Below, piece after piece: positions 8,719 to 17,277 of a stretch of 64,000 bases of DNA. Each line of letters starts with the position of its first letter. The first letter of the stretch is position 1. The stretch is from positions 2,605,501 to 2,669,500 of the forward strand of contig NZ_CP036263.1 of the NCBI RefSeq assembly GCF_007741515.1, given 5' to 3'. The position numbers and the translations under genes were made by a program. Source of the DNA: Adhaeretor mobilis (GTDB lineage Bacteria; Planctomycetota; Planctomycetia; Pirellulales; Lacipirellulaceae). Below the pieces are notes generated by a model. The model made no database searches, was not told the origin of the DNA, and was given only the letters and a program-made list of their open reading frames with translations.

Positions 8719-9017
8719 CCTGTGGTACAGGTTTCGGGGGCAGGTCAGCGCCTCGAGACAAAGCGGCTCGGCGAACGTCTCTGCCGGTGGCAGTTGCCAG
8801 TTCACTCGGAAGAGCGACGGTAGTCGCACCATCGGCGACTTCGATAACCGGAGTGCAAGTTCACCTCCTGTCGCCCCTACTTTGCGGTCTAGGTCGCAAA
8901 AGTGCAGGAGTTTAGAGAGTACAGAGGAGGATCCTTCTAATTGTATCTCGCTTCTACGGGTTGGTGCCGCGAAAAAAGCTCTCGCGGTCTATTCACTACT
9001 CAAGTTCCTTTTCTCAA

Positions 9018-9980
9018 TTACTCGGCAAGCAGGTGCAAGACGGCGAACCACTCTTTTGAGTCGGTCCACACTTTCTCAAGTCGCAGACCGGCGGATGCGG
9101 CCATCGTGGTGAAACGTTCGACCGTGTATTTGTGCGAGCTCTCTGTGTGGATGGTCTCGTCTTTGGCAAAGTCGAAACTCTCGTCGGCGATCGTCACTTG
9201 TTGTGATTGCAAGCTCCGTAGATGCATTTCGATGCGATGAAGTTTGTCGTTATAAAATGCAATGTGTGCGAACTGGTCGACTGAGAAATTCGCTTGCAGT
9301 TCACGATTGATGCGGTTTAGCAAATTTAGATTAAAAGCCGCGGTCACGTTTTGCGAATCGTAGTACGCCGGCTCTAGAACGCCGAGGTCTTTCTCCAGAT
9401 CAATGCCGATGACCAAACCGCCACCCGTGCCGACCAACTCCGCTATGCGAGTGAGCAGTTGGGTTGCCTCTTTAGGGGGAAAGTTGCCAATCGTAGAGCC
9501 GGGAAAGAACACCGTTTGATGTTCGCTCGCAAGGGATTCGGGAATCTCTACGTCTGCCGTGAAATCGGCAACGACTGGTTCGATCGATAGTTCCGGCAAC
9601 TGAGTACGCAACGCGGCCGCTGTTTCCAATAAGTGCAACCTTGAAATATCGACAGGTACGTAAGCCGCTAAATTGGGAGAGGCCTTCAGCAGCGGGACGG
9701 TCTTGGTGCTACTACCGCTGCCGAACTCAATGAGCGTGGCTCCCTCGCCAATGGCCGCTGAGATTTCAGCCGCGTACTTATTCAGGATGGAAGCCTCGGT
9801 GCGTGTCGGGTAGTACTCTGGCAGTTCGCAGATGCGATCAAATAGCTGCGAGCCCTTCTGGTCGTAAAAGTATTTGCAGGGTAGTGTCTTTGGAGTGCGT
9901 GACAATCCTTCCAAAACATCAACAAGAAACTCCTCATGCGTTGCCAAGGGATGGGAGAGGATCGCAGAATTAGAAGACAC
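9018..9980 (-). CDS. egtD: L-histidine N-alpha-methyltransferase
   Basis: A 320-residue SAM-dependent methyltransferase of the EgtD family, which trimethylates histidine to hercynine, the first step of ergothioneine synthesis. Family features include LPCKYFYDQKGSQLFDRI and LPEYYPTRTE near the N-terminus, the SAM-binding LIEFGSGSSTKT at about residues 82-93, and FFPGSTIGNF, all characteristic of EgtD. Length is normal. It is the most downstream of three minus-strand genes (egtB, DUF427 gene, egtD) that are probably expressed together; gaps of 71 and 123 bp separate them. Confidence 0.93.
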   Translation of the reverse strand: MSSNSAILSHPLATHEEFLVDVLEGLSRTPKTLPCKYFYDQKGSQLFDRICELPEYYPTRTEASILNKYAAEISAAIGEGATLIEFGSGSSTKTVPLLKASPNLAAYVPVDISRLHLLETAAALRTQLPELSIEPVVADFTADVEIPESLASEHQTVFFPGSTIGNFPPKEATQLLTRIAELVGTGGGLVIGIDLEKDLGVLEPAYYDSQNVTAAFNLNLLNRINRELQANFSVDQFAHIAFYNDKLHRIEMHLRSLQSQQVTIADESFDFAKDETIHTESSHKYTVERFTTMAASAGLRLEKVWTDSKEWFAVLHLLAE

Positions 9981-10051
9981 GATAAGCTTTCAAGTTGGGA
10001 CGCCGAGAAGTCAGGCTGTAGATTTAATTTGAGAATGGGCGAGTGGGGGAC

Positions 10052-10372
10052 TTAACAGGAGCCACCACTGAGGTTGGAAGCGGAATCGCCTCCTTCGATG
10101 ACTACGCCTTTCCAGAAGGCAATCCGCCCGGCGATGTTGGCCGCCTCGTCCTTCGGTTGAGCGTAGTACCAAGCAGCCCCCTCGTTTGTTTGGCCGTCAA
10201 CGACCACGTCGTAGTAGTTGGCCGTGCCTTTCCAGCCGCAGACGGTCGTTGTGTCGCTCGCTTGCAATTTTGTCTGATCGACCGATTCGAGCGGGAAGTA
10301 GTGATTCCCCTCGACAACTATCGAATCTTCACTCTCGGCTATGACCGATTTATTCCAGATTGCACGTACCAT
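10052..10372 (-). CDS. DUF427 domain protein
   Basis: A 106-residue single-domain protein with the DUF427 pattern: VRAIWNKSVIAESEDSIVVEGNHYFP, then CGWKGTANYYDVVVDG and AAWYYAQP. Members are small cytoplasmic proteins of unknown activity with a conserved Trp-Lys-Gly surface. It lies between egtB and egtD on the same strand, which suggests a link to thiol or sulfur metabolism, though none is established from the sequence. Confidence 0.88.
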   Translation of the reverse strand: MVRAIWNKSVIAESEDSIVVEGNHYFPLESVDQTKLQASDTTTVCGWKGTANYYDVVVDGQTNEGAAWYYAQPKDEAANIAGRIAFWKGVVIEGGDSASNLSGGSC

Positions 10373-10495
10373 GGATTCTGCTTTCCTGTGGTATTTGTAC
10401 TACAGAAGGCAACAAAGTGAACGGAGTTTCATCTGCGTGAAATCTAACCCAACGGGCTCTGTTTTCTCTGTTACCTCTTGTTCAAGATGTGAACT

Positions 10496-11791
10496 CTAAC
10501 AAGACCGTGCTAAGCGTATTCCAGTAAACTGCCAGCGTTTGCTTGCGTGGAAGAAATTACGATAAGTCGGTCGGCGATGAGACGCTGGCGTGGCACAAGA
10601 ACTACCACGTAGCACGTGCTGGTTGCACATGAACTTGCCGTTGTACTCCCCCAAAGCGCCCGCCGCCGCACGATAACCAGGGTAGGGCGTGTATTGCGAG
10701 CCGGTCCATTGCCAAACGTGACCCATCCATTGGCGATCTTCATCGTCGAGAGCGGCTTGAGGGTGCCATTGCGGTATAGCCGTCTCTTTCTCGAGTTCGA
10801 TCTGTGCTGCGTGTTCCCACTCTGCCTCTGTGGGCAAACGGCAACCTTTCCAGCGCGCGTAGGCATCAGCTTCGTAGAGATTTACGTGGCAAACGGGGCT
10901 TGCTAGATCGATTGGCTGCCGTCCGTGCAGCGTGAAATGGTGCCAGGCATTTTCCGTTTCTTGCCAGTAAAGCGGCATCTCCCAATCATTTGCCTGCACC
11001 GCATCCCATCCCTCTGAGAGCCAAAACTCGGGACGTTCATATCCTCGGTCATTAATGAACTCCAAGTATTCTCCACAAGTGACCAATCGCGAGGCAATCT
11101 CGAACGGCTCGAGAAACACCCGGTGCCGGGGTAGTTCGTTGTCGAAACAAAAGCTACCGTCAGCGTCGTGACCGATCTCGACGACATTCTCGTCGAAAGG
11201 AATCCAGCGTGCTTCCACGGTCTTCATATTCTTGGTCGCCAGCGGATCGGTAACGAGTGCCGGTTTGAGCAGATTCCTAGAGAACGCATGCTTGATGTCC
11301 GTGAGCAACAGTTCTTGATGCTGCTGTTCGTGATGCAAACCTAGCTCGACAATGCTCAACCATTCCGTTGCAGGTTCACTCGTCAAGAATGCAGCCATCC
11401 GCTCGTCCGTTTCTCGACGGTAATTCCACACCTCATCCATCGATGGGCGAGAAAGCAAGCCCCGTTCGGCCCGCGGGTGTCGCTCGCCCACTGCGTTGTA
11501 ATAGGAGTTGAACAGGAACGAGAAGTCTTTACTGACTGGCTGGTAGGCAGGATCGTTCTTAGCCAGGACAAACGTCTCGAAGAACCATGTCGTGTGGGCT
11601 AGATGCCACTTGGCCGGGCTCGCGTCAGGCATCGACTGCAGCAGGAAATCTTCCGTTTGGAGGCCCTCGACAAGCCGTTTCGACCAACCACGCACGTCAG
11701 CATAGCGTGTGACTAGGGAATCAGCCTGATCGGGCGTTTTCATGCCCGCGGGAGTAGAAGAGGTAGCAGCCATAGCGAGCATTGTAGGCAT
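10496..11791 (-). CDS. egtB: ergothioneine biosynthesis sulfoxide synthase EgtB
   Basis: A 431-residue non-heme iron enzyme that joins hercynine to a thiol (gamma-glutamylcysteine or cysteine) using oxygen. The N-terminal DinB-like domain carries HLAHTTWFFETFVL and LHHEQQHQELLLTD, which contain the iron-binding histidines; the C-terminal half is an FGE-sulfatase fold (RLPTEAEWEHAAQ, GHVWQWTGSQYTPYPGY, HVLRGSSCAT). No egtA or egtC homologue lies nearby, so the sulfur donor cannot be assigned. Several in-frame ATGs (11791, 11782, 11773, 11743) could be the start; the longest is given. Confidence 0.93.
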   Translation of the reverse strand: MPTMLAMAATSSTPAGMKTPDQADSLVTRYADVRGWSKRLVEGLQTEDFLLQSMPDASPAKWHLAHTTWFFETFVLAKNDPAYQPVSKDFSFLFNSYYNAVGERHPRAERGLLSRPSMDEVWNYRRETDERMAAFLTSEPATEWLSIVELGLHHEQQHQELLLTDIKHAFSRNLLKPALVTDPLATKNMKTVEARWIPFDENVVEIGHDADGSFCFDNELPRHRVFLEPFEIASRLVTCGEYLEFINDRGYERPEFWLSEGWDAVQANDWEMPLYWQETENAWHHFTLHGRQPIDLASPVCHVNLYEADAYARWKGCRLPTEAEWEHAAQIELEKETAIPQWHPQAALDDEDRQWMGHVWQWTGSQYTPYPGYRAAAGALGEYNGKFMCNQHVLRGSSCATPASHRRPTYRNFFHASKRWQFTGIRLARSC

Positions 11792-12097
11792 TTACTGCCT
11801 AGAAGTGAAATCAGCATGCTCAGAAGTGAAGTCGGTTGTGATTCTCACCGCTTGCGGCTTAGCCGCCGTCTTGTTTCAAGCGATTATTCTCAAAACACGT
11901 TCGCTAGCCAACTACGGGGCTGACGCAGGTCGAGAGATGCTATTCAAGACTACACCTAAAGGCGATTATCGGCTCTGTGAGATAATCTGCTTTTCTTGTG
12001 TAACGCTGAAGAGAGTAGCACGCTTAGCCCATTGAAGAGTCCTCTGGCAAGACCCATTTCATGGTTCGAGCACACCCCAAGACAAAGGGATTTAAAG
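11792..12097. other. divergent intergenic region
   Basis: 306 bp between egtB and the methyltransferase gene, which are divergent, so both promoters should lie here. I see no gene and no strong symmetrical element. Confidence 0.4.
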
Positions 12098-13147
12098 ATG
12101 GATGAGAGTAAATTGAACACTTTAATTGGCCGGTTTCTCAACGACTTAGGTGGCGCTTTCAGTGTGCCGTTAGTACAGATCGGCGAGAAGCTTGGAATCT
12201 ACGAGGCGCTTGATCAGGCTGGACCCAGCACAGCGAGATCGCTAGCTAGCTCGACAGGGCTGGACGAACGCTATTTGCGGGAGTGGCTCTGTGCTCAAGT
12301 CACATCCAACTATATCTCCTACGATGCCGAGACTGAGGCTTTCTCGATGAGTCCAGAGCAAGCTTACATCCTAGCAGATAGAAACAGCCCGTTCTATCTA
12401 GCTCCGGCATTCGGTGCAGCGGCCGCCTTTCAAAGAAACGAGCCACAAGTACGTGAGGCGTTTAAGACCGGCAAGGGTGTGTCGTGGGGGGACCAGACCG
12501 AATGTCTCTCGTGTGCCGTCGCAAGATTCTTTCGCCCTGGTTACCAAAATCATTTGGTTCAGGCATGGTTGCCCTCAATCAAGGGGATGACTGAAAAGCT
12601 CGAGAACGGTGCTCGTGTTGCTGACGTTGGCTGTGGCCACGGCATAACAACAGCACTCATGGCACAAGCGTTCCCAAATTCAGAGTTCATCGGTTTGGAC
12701 TTCCATGGAGGATCTGTTTGCGAAGCCCGTAAGCACGCAAAGACACACAACCTGGACAATTTGAAATTCGAAGTTTGCTTAGCGAAGGAGTTGCCCGGAA
12801 CATATGATCTTGTGACCACCTTTGACTGCCTGCATGACATGGGCGATCCGATCGGCGGCATGAAGCACATTCGCCAGTCCCTAAACAAGGGCGGGGCCTG
12901 CATGATCGTAGAGCCCATGGCAGGGAACTCGCTTTCGGAAAATCTAAACCCCGTGAGTCGACTCTACTACAACGCATCAACAATGGTGTGCATTCCAACG
13001 TCCTTGGCTCAGGAGACTGGTGCTGCACTGGGTGCCCAGGCAGGTGAAGAGCGTCTCAGGGAGGTGGTCGTAGAAGGAGCAGGATTTACCAGTCTCAGCC
13101 GCATTGCAGAAACCCCATTTAACCTAGTGCTTGAAGCTCGCGTTTGA
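12098..13147 (+). CDS. class I SAM-dependent methyltransferase with winged-helix N-terminus
   Basis: 349 residues resembling the Rv2258c-like methyltransferase group: an N-terminal winged-helix dimerisation region (VQIGEKLGIYEALDQAGPST, LDERYLREWLCAQ) and a C-terminal Rossmann methyltransferase with ARVADVGCGHGITTALMAQA as the SAM motif and TFDCLHDMGDP as motif II. AAGGGA before ATG 12098 favours this start over an upstream in-frame ATG at 11996 that would add an unusual leader. The substrate is unknown. Two GC-rich arms after the stop look like its terminator. Confidence 0.85.
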   Translation: MDESKLNTLIGRFLNDLGGAFSVPLVQIGEKLGIYEALDQAGPSTARSLASSTGLDERYLREWLCAQVTSNYISYDAETEAFSMSPEQAYILADRNSPFYLAPAFGAAAAFQRNEPQVREAFKTGKGVSWGDQTECLSCAVARFFRPGYQNHLVQAWLPSIKGMTEKLENGARVADVGCGHGITTALMAQAFPNSEFIGLDFHGGSVCEARKHAKTHNLDNLKFEVCLAKELPGTYDLVTTFDCLHDMGDPIGGMKHIRQSLNKGGACMIVEPMAGNSLSENLNPVSRLYYNASTMVCIPTSLAQETGAALGAQAGEERLREVVVEGAGFTSLSRIAETPFNLVLEARV

Positions 13148-13199
13148 GAAGCCTTCGCTGGATTGACACCAAGGAGAATTTATTGAGCAAGGGTAAGGG

Positions 13200-13229
13200 C
13201 CCCGGCGAATGGCGACCGCCGGGGTATTT
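13200..13229 (+). terminator. hairpin after the methyltransferase gene
   Basis: CCCCGGC at 13200-13206 pairs with GCCGGGG at 13218-13224, followed by the weak U-tract TATTTC. It lies 53 bp after the methyltransferase stop. Confidence 0.5.
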
Positions 13230-13468
13230 CCTCGGAACCTACTACCGTTGAATCCAGAGGTATGGACCATTCACACTGCCACGATAAGCAACTTTGTGGT
13301 CCAAGTCTCGGCTGATGGTACACTAGATATGGATCTGACCAGCCTGACCAACTACGCAGCTACCGTAGCGGCAGTACAAGTCACGCTCGTCTAGCATTTT
13401 CCCGCGACTACTTTGGCATACGATTGATTTCGCAACCAGCATTTGGTAAGTCCTCTAGAAAGCCTGAC

Positions 13469-14569
13469 ATGAAGATACTCCAAGTAGCCCGTGTTTTGTC
13501 CATAGTAGTTGCGTTCGCAATCACGACAGCCGCCAGTGCGCTGCCACCGTTGGGTCTCACACTGGTTGGCCCTGCTGGGCCTGACTACCAGCAAATCGAT
13601 ATCCTTGGTGACAGCGCCTACCTTGGTCGCCCAACCGGCATCACCGTGGTCGATACTTTCGGGAACGTCAGTGCCGTCGATCCGACACACTCGACACTGG
13701 GGACACCCTTTTTCTTGCGTCGCCCGATTCTGGCAGATGATGGAGATGTCTACTATGCCGCCAATTTTCGCGCCTTTTCAGATGCAGCGGCCCTGTATCG
13801 GATAGATCAGCCAGCCACGCCAGTCACGACGTGGTTGGGTGGTGCTGTCATTGGCGGGGTGTTGCCGTCGCTTGTTTCTCTGGGATACAATGGAAGTCAT
13901 ACAGTCCGCTATTTCCCCGACGGCAGCTCAGAGCCATTCCCCGTATATTTAGACGCTCTGGGCGAAAACCCTGGAATTGGTGAAGTAACTCCCAATGGTA
14001 TTATGGCCGGAGGCGCTGACATAATAGGAAGTATAGGCACGGAATCCTACTTATGGGACGCTAGCGGTGACCTGATTGGTTTTCCTTTTGATAACCCCTT
14101 GTCGCTTAGAGATCGTGATGACGGCAATGGCTTTGCCACCGACTTGAATAACACCCCGGTGGTCTACACCAACAATGGGACTTGGTCGCGGTTTATTACG
14201 TCAATCGATTTCAACGAACCAGCAGTTTTTCAAACCAGTTGGGTAGTTACCGGCACAGACCTAGTCTTCGGCAACAGTTTTTTCAACCGACACGGAGTAT
14301 CCTGGTCACCACTGCTCGAAGCAACTCCTGAAAACCCCTTGGTACTGCAGCCGCTGCTAGAGGTGTTCCCCGATTTGCCACCGATGGTCAACTCTCGATT
14401 AATCGACGCCGACACCATCGATGGTCGTTTCTATTTGCTCTTCGAGACCGACGGCCAAACCTACCTCTACGGCGGGATGGACCCCTCGGTGGTTCCAGAA
14501 CCGACCACACTGGCCTTGGGCTTGCTTTCCCTAGCGATGGCCGTCTTTCAGAGCAGGCGACGGGCATAG
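13469..14569 (+). CDS. PEP-CTERM sorting-domain protein
   Basis: 366 residues from ATG 13469, which places the signal peptide (MKILQVARVLSIVVAFAIT) at the N-terminus; an upstream start at 13424 would add 15 polar residues before it. The middle has repeated short beta-type segments with Gly-Asp and Asn-rich turns (for example NVSAVDPTHSTLGTPFFLRR), perhaps a propeller, but I assign no enzyme. The end, VVPEPTTLALGLLSLAMAVF plus RRRA, is a PEP-CTERM signal. It is probably surface-attached; function unknown. Confidence 0.78.
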   Translation: MKILQVARVLSIVVAFAITTAASALPPLGLTLVGPAGPDYQQIDILGDSAYLGRPTGITVVDTFGNVSAVDPTHSTLGTPFFLRRPILADDGDVYYAANFRAFSDAAALYRIDQPATPVTTWLGGAVIGGVLPSLVSLGYNGSHTVRYFPDGSSEPFPVYLDALGENPGIGEVTPNGIMAGGADIIGSIGTESYLWDASGDLIGFPFDNPLSLRDRDDGNGFATDLNNTPVVYTNNGTWSRFITSIDFNEPAVFQTSWVVTGTDLVFGNSFFNRHGVSWSPLLEATPENPLVLQPLLEVFPDLPPMVNSRLIDADTIDGRFYLLFETDGQTYLYGGMDPSVVPEPTTLALGLLSLAMAVFQSRRRA

Positions 14570-14803
14570 CAAATTGGGCTCACGCTTGGCTCACCAAGAG
14601 GCAGCACTTTTCAAACGCTATTCACGAGTTGCTTCAGTTCGAACTGCGATTCCTGAACCATCGTGAATTGGTCAATTCTTAAGGACATAAACCTTCTGCC
14701 TACGAACGGTCCTGCTGACACTGCCTGATTCAAGCAACCAGCATACCAATCCAGTGGTAAGCAACGCATCTCTGAATCGCTTTAGTGGCAAAGTCCAGAA
14801 ACG
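14570..14803. other. intergenic region after a PEP-CTERM gene
   Basis: No gene is visible between the PEP-CTERM stop and the tRNA-Lys terminator. I see no convincing terminator for the PEP-CTERM gene. Confidence 0.35.
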
Positions 14804-14827
14804 AAAAAAGCCCTGCAAAGCAGGGCT
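14804..14827 (-). terminator. Rho-independent terminator of tRNA-Lys
   Basis: Read on the minus strand, AGCCCTGC, a TTT loop and GCAGGGCT form a perfect 8-bp stem followed by a U-tract (six A on the plus strand at 14804-14809). It lies 10 bp after the tRNA 3' end. Confidence 0.85.
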
Positions 14828-14836
14828 GAAATCGAA

Positions 14837-14910
14837 TGAGCCGGGAGCGATTCGAACGCTCGACCTACGGATTAAAAGTCCGTTGCTCTAACCAACTGAG
14901 CTACCGGCCC
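14837..14910 (-). tRNA. tRNA-Lys (TTT anticodon)
   Basis: The minus strand folds as a cloverleaf: acceptor GGGCCGG pairing with CCGGCTC, D-arm TAGCTCAGTTGGTTAGAGCA, anticodon loop CTTTTAA with TTT, and T-arm loop GTTCGAATC. The CCA end is not encoded. A strong terminator follows. Confidence 0.95.
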
Positions 14911-15159
14911 TCATTTTTCCTAATCGTCACAATGCCCATGACAGGGGTTCACCAGAGTCATGACCGCTAACCTCAAGGGCAATCAACCAGCCCGTGAGGT
15001 TCGGTCAGAACGACAAAGTGACGAAGTGAAGCGAGGCATTCTACGCACTTTCCACCCAGAATGAAGGGCCTGAGAGCCGAATTCAAGAGAAACACAAAGG
15101 GGTAGTGGTCGGTCCCCTGATTCGACGCCCTGCGACAGTAACCGCCACTTGCAGAGATG

Positions 15160-17109
15160 CTACTTCTCGCGAACGAAGTGCCCGAAGCCGGTGCTGATTT
15201 CCCGCACCCGCGGGGTACCACGCCAGATGATCTCTGCTGGTTTTTCGTCAGTCTCATCGGCGTCGTGGATCACGACGGTCCCTTGCAGACTGTGCCAATT
15301 GCGTCCTTGGACCTCTTTCAGCATCTTCACAGGTACGGCGAATTCGAGATCGTAGCCGTCGTCGGTGAGCTTGGATTTCGCCTGCACGTTGCCATAGATG
15401 CGGTTGTTGCGAAAGCGACGCGCATCGATCTTTGTTTCGCCTGCCTCGTTGGGAGCGTACGCACTGATTGTGAGCCCGCTGCGAGCATATTGAGGCGTCG
15501 TCGTACGAACACTCAAAGGCCGCGGATCGATGAGCAGTTCCACGCGATCGGCGCTTGAGATGACACGATCGTCGACGACTCGAACCCCAATGTAAACCTG
15601 CTCACCTTCAGGCACATAGCGGGCAAAGAACTTTGCGGAACCATCCCCGGGACCTTGCCAGCTAAGAGCGTTGCCAATGATCAAAGGTTTCTCTGACGTA
15701 GCGTTGCTGCTCTCCGGCCAGTTCTGAATCTTGCCATCAATTTCAGGTAGCTTCGCGATCTTAGGGAATTCGAATCGGCGGTCGATCACCACGGGAATGA
15801 TCCGTTCGCTTTTGAGTTTCCTGCTAGTTTTGGAGTCGCCCGCAGTGTGAATTTGGGCCACGAGTGACGTGCGAAAGAGGCTTTCGTATTCAATCGGATC
15901 TGAGAAAGCGACTCGCACCTTTAACTCGGATGTCTTGCCTGGTTGAGCCTCTAGATCGAAAGTTCCAGGATCGACGGTCAGTCCACGCAGGGGTAGGCCT
16001 TCGATAATTCCAGAGAGAGAAATCGGTTCGGTGAATCCATTGGTGAGACGGATCGCGACTTCGCCTGATGAGAACTGCTCGGTAGAGTCTTCGTCCAGCA
16101 GAATGGGAGCGACTTCAACCGATGTTTTTGAGAGGAACTTGTTGAACCTCTTCGAGCCCTGCTCCGTGACCACATTTGCAGGCAAAATTCCGTCGAGGCG
16201 TAGGTTTACCAACTGCGGCCCGCTCTTTTCCATGGTCAGCCACATGACGTGATCGAACTCGCCGGCTTGGTTGCCGCGTAGTTGCGATCCACCGCCGGTT
16301 GTGGCGAGCGCGTAGTACTCCTGTTCGTTCCGTTGATACTGTACGTAATGATGCACGTGACCAGCAAAGACGGTGTGTGGCCTATCTACCAATAGCTGCT
16401 CAGCCTTTTTCCAGTTCGTGCGGTCCGGCTTACCGGCAGCCAGGTCGCGTTCCGCGTAAGTCCATAGCGGCTTGTGAATGAAAACCAGCGTCCAACGAGC
16501 GTCCCCGTGCGCTTCCAAGTCCTTGCTGAGCCAGGCGATTTGCTCCTCGCTCATACGGTCCACTGGTTCCTCGCTGCACAGACAAACGAAGTGAACCTGC
16601 TTATAGTCGAACGAATAGTAAGTCGGCCCAAAGTGCTCTCGCCACTTCTTATGCAGCACTTCGTTGGTTACATCATGGTTGCCCGCCACGAAGAAGAACT
16701 TCATGTCGAGTTGATCGATGAAACCGAGGAATTCTTTCCATTCCTGATCAGCCCGTCTGTGAACTTTGTGATACCCCTCGATAAGATCGCCCACGGACAT
16801 GACGAACTCAGGTCGCAGTTGGTTGAGCTTGCGAACTGCATCCATCCAAACTCCCGGTCGGTGTCCTCCTGTGCGGTCGGTCATGATGGCGATCTGAAAC
16901 CGCAGGGGGTCGTTCAGTACCGGCTTGTCCGACCAAGGCTGAGGCCCTTCTATGTTGGGGAGAAGGATGCCGGTAGGTACCTTCGCACCGTCGATTGATT
17001 CAACTAGCGATCCCTCCTCGGGATGGCAGTGAGCCTGTTGGCATACTGCCAGGAAGCAAACGCTAGCAAGTAGGGGCGGCGAGAAAATCTTGAGAAATGC
17101 AAAGCACAT
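15160..17109 (-). CDS. exported metallophosphoesterase with CBM9-like C-terminal domain
   Basis: 649 residues with a signal peptide (FSPPLLASVCFLAVCQQAHC), so it acts outside the cytoplasm. The N-terminal half is a calcineurin-type phosphoesterase: IMTDRTGGHRPGVW in the motif I place, SVGDLIEGY, VAGNHDVTNE, FIHKPLWTY and FAGHVHHY. Motif I reads D-R-T where D-x-H is usual; a His three residues later may serve. The C-terminal part (PEIDGKIQNWPESS through VRVVDDRVISSADRVELLIDP) resembles the CBM9-like fold seen in planctomycete hydrolases. Substrate unknown. Confidence 0.82.
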   Translation of the reverse strand: MCFAFLKIFSPPLLASVCFLAVCQQAHCHPEEGSLVESIDGAKVPTGILLPNIEGPQPWSDKPVLNDPLRFQIAIMTDRTGGHRPGVWMDAVRKLNQLRPEFVMSVGDLIEGYHKVHRRADQEWKEFLGFIDQLDMKFFFVAGNHDVTNEVLHKKWREHFGPTYYSFDYKQVHFVCLCSEEPVDRMSEEQIAWLSKDLEAHGDARWTLVFIHKPLWTYAERDLAAGKPDRTNWKKAEQLLVDRPHTVFAGHVHHYVQYQRNEQEYYALATTGGGSQLRGNQAGEFDHVMWLTMEKSGPQLVNLRLDGILPANVVTEQGSKRFNKFLSKTSVEVAPILLDEDSTEQFSSGEVAIRLTNGFTEPISLSGIIEGLPLRGLTVDPGTFDLEAQPGKTSELKVRVAFSDPIEYESLFRTSLVAQIHTAGDSKTSRKLKSERIIPVVIDRRFEFPKIAKLPEIDGKIQNWPESSNATSEKPLIIGNALSWQGPGDGSAKFFARYVPEGEQVYIGVRVVDDRVISSADRVELLIDPRPLSVRTTTPQYARSGLTISAYAPNEAGETKIDARRFRNNRIYGNVQAKSKLTDDGYDLEFAVPVKMLKEVQGRNWHSLQGTVVIHDADETDEKPAEIIWRGTPRVREISTGFGHFVREK

Positions 17110-17277
17110 GGAAAATGGCCGTCTGGGAAACTTCGTGGGATTAGTATCCCGCGAGTTTAACAGGCGAGCCGTGCTTGTGTAAGCAAGCAGTGCATGAGGG
17201 TCGCAATTGCGAGTTTCGGTCTACGAATCATGCTGACTGCAAACGAGATTCGCGGAACGAAGGCTCGAGAATCAGCT

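Larger units (their letters stand above)
7448..8747 (+). mobile_element. IS3-family insertion sequence, 1300 bp
   Basis: Both ends carry matching terminal inverted repeats of about 40 bp: the left starts TGGCCTGCTCCCC at 7448 and runs to GTTATGAGAGT near 7487, and the right, read on the minus strand from 8747, starts TGACCTGCCCCCG and ends GGTTATGAGAGT. Two frames, orfA and orfB, lie between, as is usual for IS3. The bases flanking the element (left ...GATGT, right GCGC...) do not form an obvious target duplication. Confidence 0.8.

Noticed and set aside
13183..13251. A short TTG-started frame with a possible AAGGAG site.
   Set aside because: It would span the hairpin after the methyltransferase gene and encodes only about 22 residues.
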